A stretch of DNA of 48,382 nt, taken from IMG/VR virus record IMGVR_UViG_3300030060_006037, positions 1 to 48,382 of that record; one strand, given 5' to 3'. Shown here piece by piece: positions 36,900 to 44,923 of this stretch. Both the position numbers and the translations under genes were made by a program. Source of the DNA: a virus. The stretch's first letter is position 1. Every line of letters begins with the position of its first letter. The notes beneath the pieces were generated by a model that worked only from the letters and a program-made list of their open reading frames with translations, was not told the DNA's origin and did not search any database.

Positions 36900-37809
36900 A
36901 TTAAAAGATTTAGTGAATGAAAGCAGGTTTGTAAGTAGACTAAAACATTCAGAATGGTATCCTGCACACACTAGAGCTGCATTAGATTGGACATTAACAA
37001 GAAATTATATAGCGTTATATCCAAAACAAATAGAGGACTTATTTGGTAAAGTACCTATAAATTCATTTCACGTTACAAGCCCACAAAACATCAGAACTAT
37101 TACCGATGTCATAGGTAAGAAAAAATCAATATCAACATTTACCAAAGCTAATAAATCTTCTCAACTTGCAAAAGGTCGTGGCGTTCAAACCGGAAGTGGT
37201 GGTGTGATATTTCATATTAAAGGGTTACTACTAGCTCGTAAGTGGCAAGACTTTGATACTGTACCGGATAGAACTGGTCGCAGATGGGTATTGGGTAGAC
37301 ATATATTTGGTGATGCAACAATTTTAACCAATGCATTAGAAAAAGCTGGTTTACCTGGTCACGATGAATGGAATCGCATAGAATATAAAATGGAACAAAA
37401 AATTGAAAACGATCCGAAGTATGAAGACTTACCATTTAGAGAAGTATTAAAGGTGGTTTCAAAAGAATTAGGACCTACAGTTCAAAAACACATTAAAAAG
37501 TATATCGATACTTCAAATAAGTTATTAAAAAAATATAAGGATGAGGTTCAAAAGAACACTCGAAAAAAGAGTTCAAAGAACTCAAGCTGGTGGAATGAGA
37601 TATTAGTTTACAATACAGAGATAATAGATTGTTTTGTACTTCAGAGAGTGTGGGATGATTATTACTTTCAAAAGGACTCATCTGATGAACTAGCACACAA
37701 AAAGTATCTATTGAACATTGTACCTGGTAATAAGATTACAATAGGTTCACCTGCACAATTTAGAAAGTGGTATACTGCCAGAGAGGGGGAGATAACATTA
37801 AATGAATAA
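36892..37809 (+). CDS. Unknown protein with possible ADP-ribosyltransferase-like fold
   Basis: 305 residues, GTG start overlapping the polymerase stop by 8 bases. Suggestive points: SFHVTSPQNIRTITDVIG (58-75), KKKSISTFTKAN (76-87), GGVIFHIKGLLLA (103-115) and, far downstream, WWNEILVYNTEIIDCFVL (233-250). The order (H in a first strand, an S-T segment in a second, a Glu before an ILV strand in a third) is that of ADP-ribosyltransferase-like enzymes, used by T4 (Alt, ModA, ModB) to alter host proteins. This is my inference from pattern only; a Lys-rich helical insert (~residues 165-230) separates the last element. Its start, KLKDLVNES, resembles the N-terminal KLKDLL tags of other marine phage proteins. 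Confidence 0.4.
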   Translation: MIKLKDLVNESRFVSRLKHSEWYPAHTRAALDWTLTRNYIALYPKQIEDLFGKVPINSFHVTSPQNIRTITDVIGKKKSISTFTKANKSSQLAKGRGVQTGSGGVIFHIKGLLLARKWQDFDTVPDRTGRRWVLGRHIFGDATILTNALEKAGLPGHDEWNRIEYKMEQKIENDPKYEDLPFREVLKVVSKELGPTVQKHIKKYIDTSNKLLKKYKDEVQKNTRKKSSKNSSWWNEILVYNTEIIDCFVLQRVWDDYYFQKDSSDELAHKKYLLNIVPGNKITIGSPAQFRKWYTAREGEITLNE

Positions 37810-39877
37810 GATTACTAATCTAAACAAAATATTAGTTGAATGGGCTTACCAAGTTAAAAATGGTAAACCAAATCACAAAAGTACGAGAGATTTAATTGTA
37901 TTGGATTCTGTGTTAAAGGACTTCGGATGGAACTTGGTTGAAAGAAATGAATTAGTAAATAACTTAACAGAGGTAGATATAGTCAAAAATAAAGATAGTG
38001 GTAATATCTATACAGTTCAAAATGTTAATAAAGATAAACATACACTTGTTAAAAAGAATGCTTCTGAAGATGATATAAAAAAGGTAGAGAAAGATAAAGA
38101 AAAGTCAAAAGAAGAACCAGAAGACAAATCTCAAGATAAACCTAAAGTTTCTGTTTCGAATACAATAGATAGGGGCGGAGATAGTAAAGTAAAAAATCAA
38201 GCACTTGAATATGGATTTAAAGAAGTAACAGATGAAAATGGAAATATTATATTTAAACCTGCACCAGGTAATGCGGGTTCTATGTTAAATGAAATTGTAT
38301 CAGGTGAAGTTGCACAGATGTTAGAAGAAAATCCAAACATAAGTGAAGAAGAACTTATTGATGCGTTGTATAAAAGATTTGGTGACAAACCATTATTCAC
38401 AGCAACCACTAAATCTAAAATTGGAAATATGAGTAATACAATCGCAGGTGGTTTAAAAGCTAAGGATATACCCGCCGGTAAGAACAAAGGCCTACATAGT
38501 AAATTAATTTTGGCGGTAAGAAGTGGAAAAAGAAAACACAAAAAAGCAGTAGAGTCTGCGAATAGACAAAATTTTGTAAATCCAAAAATGGAAAATTACT
38601 ATGGTCATTCAGAGTCGTTTGATGCTATGGTAAATGATATTAAGGACAGACAAGTTATAGGTCCTAATGGTGAAGAGATTTCTCAAGATGAGGCAGAACA
38701 ATTAATCAGGTCAGGTGGTGGTGGAGACAATCCATCTGATACCGCTACATTAGTGTTCGATGACGAATCAAATAGAGTCATCATGCTATTTCATTCTGAT
38801 AAAGATAGTACTGAAGCTCTTGTTGCACAATCAAGTCCTAATGCTGAAGCTATAGCAAATGAAAAGAATATCGAAAAATTGGTTAAAGATGGTAAGATAA
38901 CGGAAGAGCAAGCCGAAGCTATAAAAGGTGAAAATAGGGAATTAGTTGACATTATAAATGATACAGAGTCTAAGTTGAAGAAGGTAGTGAATGAACCAGG
39001 TAAATGGTTTCAAAAAAATACTGATATAAACGAAGTCCTTGATAATATCAAAAATGATACAGGACCTAATGGTGAAAAAGACAAAAATCTAACATCAACG
39101 AAGTTCGGAGCTCAACCACCAAAAAATAATACTGGTGCAGTGTTAGATAAAAAAGGTAAACCTAGAAAATATTTAAATAAGTATTTAGAGGCAAAAGGTA
39201 TCGATCCTAATAATGCCACAGAAGAACAAGCTCTCGAATCATTCTTAGAATTTATGGGTGACGATAATAAGGAAGAAGCTCCAAGTGATGACGCAGTTAC
39301 ACTAATGGAAAGAATTAATACAAGGTATTTAGATGAAGGTGCACCTGATATATTTTCTCAATTAGAAGATATCAGAAATCAGACACTTCAGGCACAGAGA
39401 GATTTTACTAAAAACAACGATGAAATAAAAATAGATATTGCTGGACAAGAGGTAGGATTGGGAACATTTCTAGAGGGTGGAACTGTATGGAAACAGTTTC
39501 ATTTAGAGGCTGTGAACCCAAATTCAGAAGTAGGGGTTCATAAATATCCAGGTATGTTTGAAACTAATCATGGTGGACTGGCGGTTGATGGTGAGACTTT
39601 ATCAGGATGTATGGATGGCAAAGTCAAAAGCAGAAACGATTTTGTAACTCGACTAGAGGTTGGTGATATTGAAGAACAAAAAGGGGTTAGTGGTACACAA
39701 AAAGGAAAGACTACAGGTGGTAAACAGATTGTATATGCTATAACTTCAGGTGGTAAGAAAGTCGAGATTGGACAAAAAGTAATGAGAACCAAGACTGGTA
39801 AAACAGGTAAATTACAAACAGTCTACAACTGGTCTAATGATTTCAAAAAGTGTTTCGAAAAAACTGGAAATAGGTAA
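37802..39877 (+). CDS. Large hypothetical phage protein
   Basis: 691 residues; its ATG overlaps the upstream stop by 8 bases and its stop overlaps the next start (TAATG). The N-terminus has ILVEWAYQVKNGKPNHKSTR, a short domain I associate with other marine phage proteins. Residues ~90-120 are a charged Lys/Glu linker. The centre is helical with APGNAGSMLNEIVSGEVAQM and HKKAVESANRQNFVNP. The C-terminal ~150 residues form a globular part (VGLGTFLEGGTVWKQFHLEA, DGETLSGCMDGKVKSRNDFV) with Cys, Gly and basic residues. No known catalytic motif found. Its length and its place with the ART-like candidate could fit a virion-packaged, injected protein (inference, weak). Confidence 0.55.
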   Translation: MNKITNLNKILVEWAYQVKNGKPNHKSTRDLIVLDSVLKDFGWNLVERNELVNNLTEVDIVKNKDSGNIYTVQNVNKDKHTLVKKNASEDDIKKVEKDKEKSKEEPEDKSQDKPKVSVSNTIDRGGDSKVKNQALEYGFKEVTDENGNIIFKPAPGNAGSMLNEIVSGEVAQMLEENPNISEEELIDALYKRFGDKPLFTATTKSKIGNMSNTIAGGLKAKDIPAGKNKGLHSKLILAVRSGKRKHKKAVESANRQNFVNPKMENYYGHSESFDAMVNDIKDRQVIGPNGEEISQDEAEQLIRSGGGGDNPSDTATLVFDDESNRVIMLFHSDKDSTEALVAQSSPNAEAIANEKNIEKLVKDGKITEEQAEAIKGENRELVDIINDTESKLKKVVNEPGKWFQKNTDINEVLDNIKNDTGPNGEKDKNLTSTKFGAQPPKNNTGAVLDKKGKPRKYLNKYLEAKGIDPNNATEEQALESFLEFMGDDNKEEAPSDDAVTLMERINTRYLDEGAPDIFSQLEDIRNQTLQAQRDFTKNNDEIKIDIAGQEVGLGTFLEGGTVWKQFHLEAVNPNSEVGVHKYPGMFETNHGGLAVDGETLSGCMDGKVKSRNDFVTRLEVGDIEEQKGVSGTQKGKTTGGKQIVYAITSGGKKVEIGQKVMRTKTGKTGKLQTVYNWSNDFKKCFEKTGNR

Positions 39878-40278
39878 TGAGAACACAATTACTATGTACA
39901 TTTGCAATTAGGTCTCGTATCGAAGACATCACCAGAATCATTATGGAATGTAATGATATACTGTACAACAAAATATATGTATTCGAAAATCTAAATGACG
40001 ATAGTCAATTAATCTGTACATATAATGTTTCTTATGAGGATGGACATTTATCAGAGGATATTCCTAATACTATATCTTTACATAGAAAGAAGCAAACAAA
40101 TACATTGTATTCAATTAATGCACTTAATGAGGTTATCAGAAGTCTAAACAATGGTGTGTTAGATAAAAAGTTTCCTGTACCTTGGGAACAATACAGTAAT
40201 ACTTTACTACTCACAAACGAAAATGGCCTCAACAAAATACCAACAAAACTTTATCGAATTATTAACACAAAAGCGTAA
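39877..40278 (+). CDS. Conserved-looking small phage protein, function unknown
   Basis: 133 residues, ATG overlapping the upstream stop by one base. LLCTFAIRSRIEDITRIIME, then YNKIYVFENLNDDSQLICTY and a C-terminal VPWEQYSNTLLLTNENG suggest a small alpha/beta domain. I know no assigned family. It is the last gene of the unit that begins at thyX and lies just before the SSB promoter, so a replication-linked accessory role is possible. Confidence 0.6.
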   Translation: MRTQLLCTFAIRSRIEDITRIIMECNDILYNKIYVFENLNDDSQLICTYNVSYEDGHLSEDIPNTISLHRKKQTNTLYSINALNEVIRSLNNGVLDKKFPVPWEQYSNTLLLTNENGLNKIPTKLYRIINTKA

Positions 40279-40284
40279 AAAAAA

Positions 40285-40313
40285 TTGTATTTAACTAAAA
40301 AGTTATATACTTA
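40285..40313 (+). promoter_or_regulatory. Bipartite promoter before the SSB/recombination unit
   Basis: TTGTAT (40285-40290), 17 bases, TACTTA (40308-40313), followed by TTATTGG. The spacing is the same as at 20561 and 34866; the -10 half differs by one base. The core starts 68 bases before the ATG at 40375, leaving a longer A/T-rich leader. It would drive SSB, UvsX, exonuclease, the small basic protein and helicase. Confidence 0.55.
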
Positions 40314-40374
40314 TTATTGGTTACGATAGTAACTTAAAATTAACAATTAACAAATTATATTAGGAGAATAACAA

Positions 40375-41133
40375 ATGGATATTAATTCTATTCGCAAGCG
40401 TCTTAATCAATTACAGACAACAAATAATAGAACATCAAACTTATGGAAACCACAACCAGGTAAACAGGTAATTCGTGTGGTGCCTTACTTACACAATAAA
40501 GATAATCCTTTTATCGAATTGTTTTTTCATTTTGGTTTGAATAATAAATCCTATCTTTCACCTATTTCATTTGGTCGTCCAGACCCAATTGAAGAGTTTG
40601 CTCAGAAATTAAAACAGAGTGGTAACAGAGAAGAGTATCAGATGGCTCGTAAGTTAGAAGCTAAGATGAGAACTTTTGCACCTGTTATTGTTCGTGGTGA
40701 GGAAACGCAAGGTGTTCGTTTTTGGGGATTTGGTAAAACTGTTTACCAAGAACTACTTTCAGTAATCGCAGATCCAGACTATGGTGATATTACCGATCCT
40801 GTAAATGGTCGTGATGTATCAGTAGAGTTTATAACTGCTGAAGAGAGTGGTGCTTCTTTTCCAAAGACATCAATTCGTGTAAAACCAAATCAAACTCCAA
40901 TCGTTAGTGATAAAGCTCAACTTGAGAATATATTGGAAAACCAAAAAGACATTACTGAACTATATCAGGAAAGGTCTTACGAAGAACTTACAGAAGTTCT
41001 AAATGAATGGTTGAATCCTGATGATTCCTCTACTGAAGAATCAAAAGAAGAAACCGTTGCTCCAGCTTCTCTAGCAACATCTACTTCTGTAGAAGATGCT
41101 AGTTCTGCATTTGACGAGTTATTCAGTAAGTAA
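40375..41133 (+). CDS. Single-stranded DNA-binding protein (gp32-like), cysteine-free
   Basis: 252 residues, shorter than T4 gp32 (301). Basic N-terminus (MDINSIRKRLNQLQ) as in the gp32 cooperativity region; core SNLWKPQPGKQVIRVVPYLH, FFHFGLNNKSYLSPISFGRP, VRFWGFGKTVYQELLSVIAD; acidic/Ser-rich tail ending SSAFDELFSK, the segment that recruits partner proteins in gp32. T4 gp32 binds zinc through one His and three Cys; this protein contains no Cys at all, so that zinc site is absent. It would coat ssDNA at the fork and during UvsX recombination. It is followed by uvsX after a structured 97-base gap. AGGAG precedes the ATG. Confidence 0.88.
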   Translation: MDINSIRKRLNQLQTTNNRTSNLWKPQPGKQVIRVVPYLHNKDNPFIELFFHFGLNNKSYLSPISFGRPDPIEEFAQKLKQSGNREEYQMARKLEAKMRTFAPVIVRGEETQGVRFWGFGKTVYQELLSVIADPDYGDITDPVNGRDVSVEFITAEESGASFPKTSIRVKPNQTPIVSDKAQLENILENQKDITELYQERSYEELTEVLNEWLNPDDSSTEESKEETVAPASLATSTSVEDASSAFDELFSK

Positions 41134-41139
41134 TCACTA

Positions 41140-41213
41140 AGTGGGTGTTGAAGCCAACACTAATAAAACCGAGTGTGTGCAAAGGATTCTTTACAAAGCC
41201 GGACACACCCACT
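41140..41213 (+). promoter_or_regulatory. Structured RNA leader between SSB and uvsX genes
   Basis: A perfect 9-bp inverted repeat AGTGGGTGT (41140-41148) / ACACCCACT (41205-41213) brackets the gap, ending 7 bases before the uvsX ribosome site GGAG (41221-41224). Inside, GTGTTG-AAGC-CAACAC (41145-41160) is a perfect 6-bp hairpin that shares bases with the outer stem, so the two cannot fully form together. GTGTGT (41173-41178) / ACACAC (41203-41208) is a third option. This looks like an attenuator, processing site or translational switch; function unproven. Confidence 0.5.
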
Positions 41214-41230
41214 TTTAATTGGAGAAAAAT

Positions 41231-42328
41231 ATGTCAGTAAATGACGAATTAGCAGGAGTCTTAGCAGACTCTTTAAATAAAAAGTTCAAAGACTACAAAG
41301 TAGCATACTTCTTAGATGGTGTTCAAGAAACACCTACAGATATAAAGGAGTTTATCTCTACTGGTTCAACAATGTTAGACTTAGCAATTTCTAATCGGCC
41401 AAATGGTGGTATTGCAGTTGGTAGGATTACAGAGTTGAACGGTTTGGAAAGTAGTGGTAAATCTTTAGTTGGTGCTCATCTTCTAAAAGAAACCCAAAAG
41501 AAAGGTGGTGTTGCAGTTTATATAGATACTGAGACTGCGGTTAGTGAAGATTTCTTAGAGGTTATCGGTGTGGATATAAATAATATGTTGTATCTACATT
41601 TAGAAACAGTAGAAGATATATTCGAAGCCATTGAAGAGATTGTTACAAAAGTAAGAGAATCTGATAAAGATAGACTTGTAACTATCTTAGTGGATTCACT
41701 CGCTGCAGCGACTACTAAGGTGGAGTTAGAAGCTGACTTTGATAAAGATGGTTGGGCTACTTCAAAGGCTATTGTGATTTCTAAAGCTATGAGAAAGATT
41801 ACTCAGATGATTGGTAGACAGAGAATAGCTTTAGTATTTACAAATCAGCTGAGAGTGAAGTTGGGTGCTATGTTTGGAGACCCATACACTACTTCAGGTG
41901 GTAAAGCACTCCCATTTCATGCATCTACCAGAATCCGTTTGAAAAACAAAGGACAGATAAAAGATACCAAAAAGAATGTAATTGGTATGACTATTCTGGC
42001 ACAGGTTATCAAAAACAGATTAGGTCCTCCACTTAGAAAGGCTGAGTTTCCACTCTACTTTGAAAGTGGTGTAGATGATGAAGGTAGTTGGTTAAAGGTT
42101 CTCAAAGACCACAAACTTGTAAAGGTTGGTGGTTCGTGGTATACTATGGAAGATCATGAAGGTAATGAAATAAAATTCCAATCGAAAGATTGGGCTGAAA
42201 AGCTGGAAGATACAGAGTTCAAAGAACATTGTTACAAACTTATTTGTGATAAGGTTATACTGAAATACAGTAAAGCAGATCTAGGTATTGATGATGTAGT
42301 AGTTACAGACGAGGTATTGGGTGACTAA
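41231..42328 (+). CDS. uvsX: UvsX/RecA-type recombinase
   Basis: 365 residues from ATG 41231. A TTG four codons upstream (41219) is in frame, but it overlaps the GGAG ribosome site, so the ATG is the start. Walker A is GLESSGKS (71-78), preceded by GIAVGRITELN; the Glu after the P-loop domain lies in AVYIDTETAVS; Walker B-like segment LVTILVDSLAAATTK; DNA-binding loop region FTNQLRVKLGAMFGDPYTTS with GGKALPFHASTRIRL. It forms filaments on ssDNA and drives strand exchange, and so recombination-dependent replication with SSB, helicase and polymerase. Its stop overlaps the GTG start of the next gene. Confidence 0.93.
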   Translation: MSVNDELAGVLADSLNKKFKDYKVAYFLDGVQETPTDIKEFISTGSTMLDLAISNRPNGGIAVGRITELNGLESSGKSLVGAHLLKETQKKGGVAVYIDTETAVSEDFLEVIGVDINNMLYLHLETVEDIFEAIEEIVTKVRESDKDRLVTILVDSLAAATTKVELEADFDKDGWATSKAIVISKAMRKITQMIGRQRIALVFTNQLRVKLGAMFGDPYTTSGGKALPFHASTRIRLKNKGQIKDTKKNVIGMTILAQVIKNRLGPPLRKAEFPLYFESGVDDEGSWLKVLKDHKLVKVGGSWYTMEDHEGNEIKFQSKDWAEKLEDTEFKEHCYKLICDKVILKYSKADLGIDDVVVTDEVLGD

Positions 42329-43346
42329 TCCTCGCTACTTATCGATACTTAAAGAAATCAAAGATAAAGGCGGTGAACTTCAATCTACAGAGCCGAACGA
42401 TAAGGTATTGATTATAGATGGTCTAAATACATTTATCAGATGTTTTAGTGCTATGCCAACTCTTAACGATGACGGAGCTCATGTTGGGGGAATAGTTGGC
42501 TTTCTCAGATCAATCGGTTATGCCATAAAGACAATTAGACCCACTCGTTGTGTGATAGTATTTGACGGGAAGGGTGGGTCTAACCGTCGCAAAAAAGTTT
42601 TTAGTGGATACAAAGCAAATAGGAATATGTCTAAGAGATTAAATAGAACATATGATTTTAATAGTAAAGAAGACGAACATCAATCTATGATGTTGCAGTT
42701 GACTAGAGTCATTGATTACTTAGAACAATTACCTATAACTACTATAACTATTGAAAACATAGAAGCTGATGATGGTATGGCGTATATCACAAAACAGATT
42801 CTAAAAACTTCTAAGATTGTATTGATGTCTACTGATAAAGATTTTCTTCAATTGGTAAATCATAGGGTAACAGTTTGGTCTCCTACTAAAAAGAAACTAT
42901 ACGACCCACCAAAGGTACTTGAAGATTATGGGATACCATCCCACAATTTCACTATCTATAGAGCAATAGATGGAGATAAATCTGATAACATAGATGGAGT
43001 TCGTGGTTGGGGATTAAAAACTATTCAAAAAAAATTACCACTTTTACTCGAAGACAATATACTTAATATAGATGACATTATTAAAGAAGATGAAAAGCTT
43101 AAAGAAGCAGAGGTTTTATTAAAAAGAAACTATGACTTAATGCAGTTAGACGAGGTTGTAATAAGTTCATCAGCAAAAATGAAAATATTGGATAAAGTAA
43201 ACGAACCAATTAATAGATTAAATAAGATACAATTTCAGAAGAGATTCATAGAAGATAGACTATTTGCTACATTACCAAATATGGATAGTTGGTTAGTTCA
43301 ATGTTTTGGTAAGTTAAACGAAATGGCTGGAAAAACAAATGGGTAG
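42321..43346 (+). CDS. 5'-3' exonuclease / flap endonuclease (T4 RNase H-like)
   Basis: 341 residues, GTG start overlapping the uvsX stop by 8 bases. FEN/PIN-family metal ligands are visible in order: KVLIIDGLNTFIR (28-40), VIVFDGKGGSNRRKKVFSGY (78-97), NIEADDGMAYI (146-156), VLMSTDKDFLQLV (167-179), AIDGDKSDNIDGVRGWGLKT (215-234, with helix-hairpin-helix). It removes RNA primers and 5' flaps during lagging-strand synthesis. Size compares with T4 RNase H (305). It overlaps the following small gene, part of the recombination/replication unit. Confidence 0.9.
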   Translation: MTNPRYLSILKEIKDKGGELQSTEPNDKVLIIDGLNTFIRCFSAMPTLNDDGAHVGGIVGFLRSIGYAIKTIRPTRCVIVFDGKGGSNRRKKVFSGYKANRNMSKRLNRTYDFNSKEDEHQSMMLQLTRVIDYLEQLPITTITIENIEADDGMAYITKQILKTSKIVLMSTDKDFLQLVNHRVTVWSPTKKKLYDPPKVLEDYGIPSHNFTIYRAIDGDKSDNIDGVRGWGLKTIQKKLPLLLEDNILNIDDIIKEDEKLKEAEVLLKRNYDLMQLDEVVISSSAKMKILDKVNEPINRLNKIQFQKRFIEDRLFATLPNMDSWLVQCFGKLNEMAGKTNG

Positions 43347-43518
43347 AAAAAGAAAATATAACTCAGAAGAAGAAAGAAAAGAAGCTCAAAGAAAATGGTC
43401 TATGGAATACTATTACAGAAATCAGGCTTTAGTTCAAGAGAAAGCAAGAGAAAGATATAGAAAGAAAAGAATAATGGAAATAAAAGAAAAACAAATGAAG
43501 GAATTATATGGTGAGTGA
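43339..43518 (+). CDS. Small, highly basic helical protein (59 residues)
   Basis: MGRKRKYNSEEERKEAQRKW, then SMEYYYRNQALVQEKARERY, then a Lys/Arg/Met-rich end to TGA 43516-43518. Evidence that it is real: it fills the only gap between exonuclease and helicase, overlaps both (8 and 11 bases), and is rich in Lys, Arg, Glu and Tyr with a helical pattern. The EEERxEAQRxW...YYxRN...KARERYR pattern resembles short DNA-binding segments seen next to HNH or AP2-type domains. Probably binds nucleic acid or a replication partner (inference). Position is reminiscent of the small replication accessory proteins of T4, but I see no clear match. Confidence 0.65.
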   Translation: MGRKRKYNSEEERKEAQRKWSMEYYYRNQALVQEKARERYRKKRIMEIKEKQMKELYGE

Positions 43519-44866
43519 AAACTTTACTCAGTATGGGCCTTCATTTCAATCTAAGATAATATCATCATTATTATCGGACAATAAATTTATACAAACTATA
43601 AGTGATATATTAGAATCTAAATACTTTGATTCTGATGCAAACAAATGGTTATCAAAAGAAATCAGTAAGTACTTTATGGAGTTTAGAAAAGCTCCTACAT
43701 TGGAAGTATTAAAAGTGAAAATCAATCAGATGGATGACGAGATTCTAAAAGTATCAGTTGTAGAGAATCTCAAAGATTCTTGGAGAAATTTAGAAGCTAC
43801 TGATTTAGATTTTGTAAAGCAAGAGACACTCTCGTTTTGTAAGAATCAGGTTCTGAAGGAAGCTATTACAGATGCTGTAGATTTGTTAGAACAGAAGAAG
43901 TATGATGATATAAAAGTTATAATAGATTCCGCTATGAAGGCTGGAAGTGAAAGAGATTTAGGACATGATTACATCATATCCTTAGAAGATAGACTTACAG
44001 AATCAGTTAGAGAAACAAAACCTACTCCGTGGGATGCTGTTACAAATGTAATGGATGGTGGATTAGCTGGTGGTGAGTTGGGTGTGTTAGTTGCACCTGC
44101 CGGTATTGGTAAGACTTGGTGTTTACAAGCTCTTGCGGCTCACTTAGTTAGAGAGGGTAAAACTGTTGTTCACTATACATTAGAGTTAAATGAAAGTTAC
44201 GTTGGTTTAAGATATGATACTGTATTTAGTGGAACACCAACTGCCAATATAAAGTTCTATCAAGAAGATGTACAAAAAGTTATTGATGGTTTAAAAGGTA
44301 AGTTGATAATCAAATATTATCCTACTCGTTCTGCGTCTGTCAATACTTTATCTTCACATCTTAAACAAATGGAGATACAGGAAATAAAACCTGATGCTGT
44401 AATAGTTGATTATGCTGACATCTTAAAACCAACTACATTCTATAAAGAGAAGAGACATGCAACTGGTGAGACTTATGAAAATCTGAGAGGACTCGCTGGT
44501 GAATTTGATATTCCAATATGGACTGCTTCACAGGCCAATCGTAGTTCGTTAGAGGAAGATGTTATCGATGCTACAAAAGTATCTGAGGATTATAGTAAGG
44601 TTATGACAGCAGACTTTGTTATGTCAGTTAGTCGTAAGGTTGAAGATAAGATTGCAAATACAGGTAGGTTTCATGTAATCAAAAATAGATTTGGTGTAGA
44701 TGGTATTACCTTTCCAGCTAACATCAATACTAATACAGGTTTAATAGAAGTACATGAAGCATCAACTGTTGGTGGAAAACAAGTACAAGGTAAAATGGAC
44801 AATTCGGAAGAATACCTAAGAAAAACTTTATCACAAAAGTATAAAGATTTGGCCGGATTCGAATAG
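43508..44866 (+). CDS. Replicative DNA helicase (DnaB/gp41-like)
   Basis: 452 residues (T4 gp41: 475). N-terminal helical domain (FQSKIISSLLSDNKFIQ) then RecA-like motor: GELGVLVAPAGIGKTWCLQA with Walker A APAGIGKT (196-203), HYTLELNESYVGLRYD, Walker B DAVIVDYADIL (296-306), and the Gln/Arg region IWTASQANRSSLEEDVIDAT. It unwinds the fork as a hexamer and works with SSB and polymerase. ATG overlaps the stop of the small basic gene. No primase was recognised nearby; it may lie outside the window. Confidence 0.9.
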   Translation: MVSENFTQYGPSFQSKIISSLLSDNKFIQTISDILESKYFDSDANKWLSKEISKYFMEFRKAPTLEVLKVKINQMDDEILKVSVVENLKDSWRNLEATDLDFVKQETLSFCKNQVLKEAITDAVDLLEQKKYDDIKVIIDSAMKAGSERDLGHDYIISLEDRLTESVRETKPTPWDAVTNVMDGGLAGGELGVLVAPAGIGKTWCLQALAAHLVREGKTVVHYTLELNESYVGLRYDTVFSGTPTANIKFYQEDVQKVIDGLKGKLIIKYYPTRSASVNTLSSHLKQMEIQEIKPDAVIVDYADILKPTTFYKEKRHATGETYENLRGLAGEFDIPIWTASQANRSSLEEDVIDATKVSEDYSKVMTADFVMSVSRKVEDKIANTGRFHVIKNRFGVDGITFPANINTNTGLIEVHEASTVGGKQVQGKMDNSEEYLRKTLSQKYKDLAGFE

Positions 44867-44889
44867 GAATAGATAGTATATATAATAAT

Positions 44890-44897
44890 TATAAATA
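44890..44897 (+). promoter_or_regulatory. Possible T4 late-type promoter before the ribonucleotide reductase gene
   Basis: TATAAATA, identical to the T4 late promoter -10 sequence, on the coding strand 34 bases before the ATG at 44924 and within a 57-base gap. The octamer also occurs by chance inside a gene near 354, so this AT-rich sequence gives only moderate support. The TTGTAT element is not present here. Confidence 0.35.
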
Positions 44898-44923
44898 GTT
44901 AAATTTGTTACTGAGGAGTTACT

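Noticed and set aside
41219-41230. Upstream TTG start for uvsX
   Set aside because: The TTG and next codons are the GGAG ribosome site of ATG 41231.
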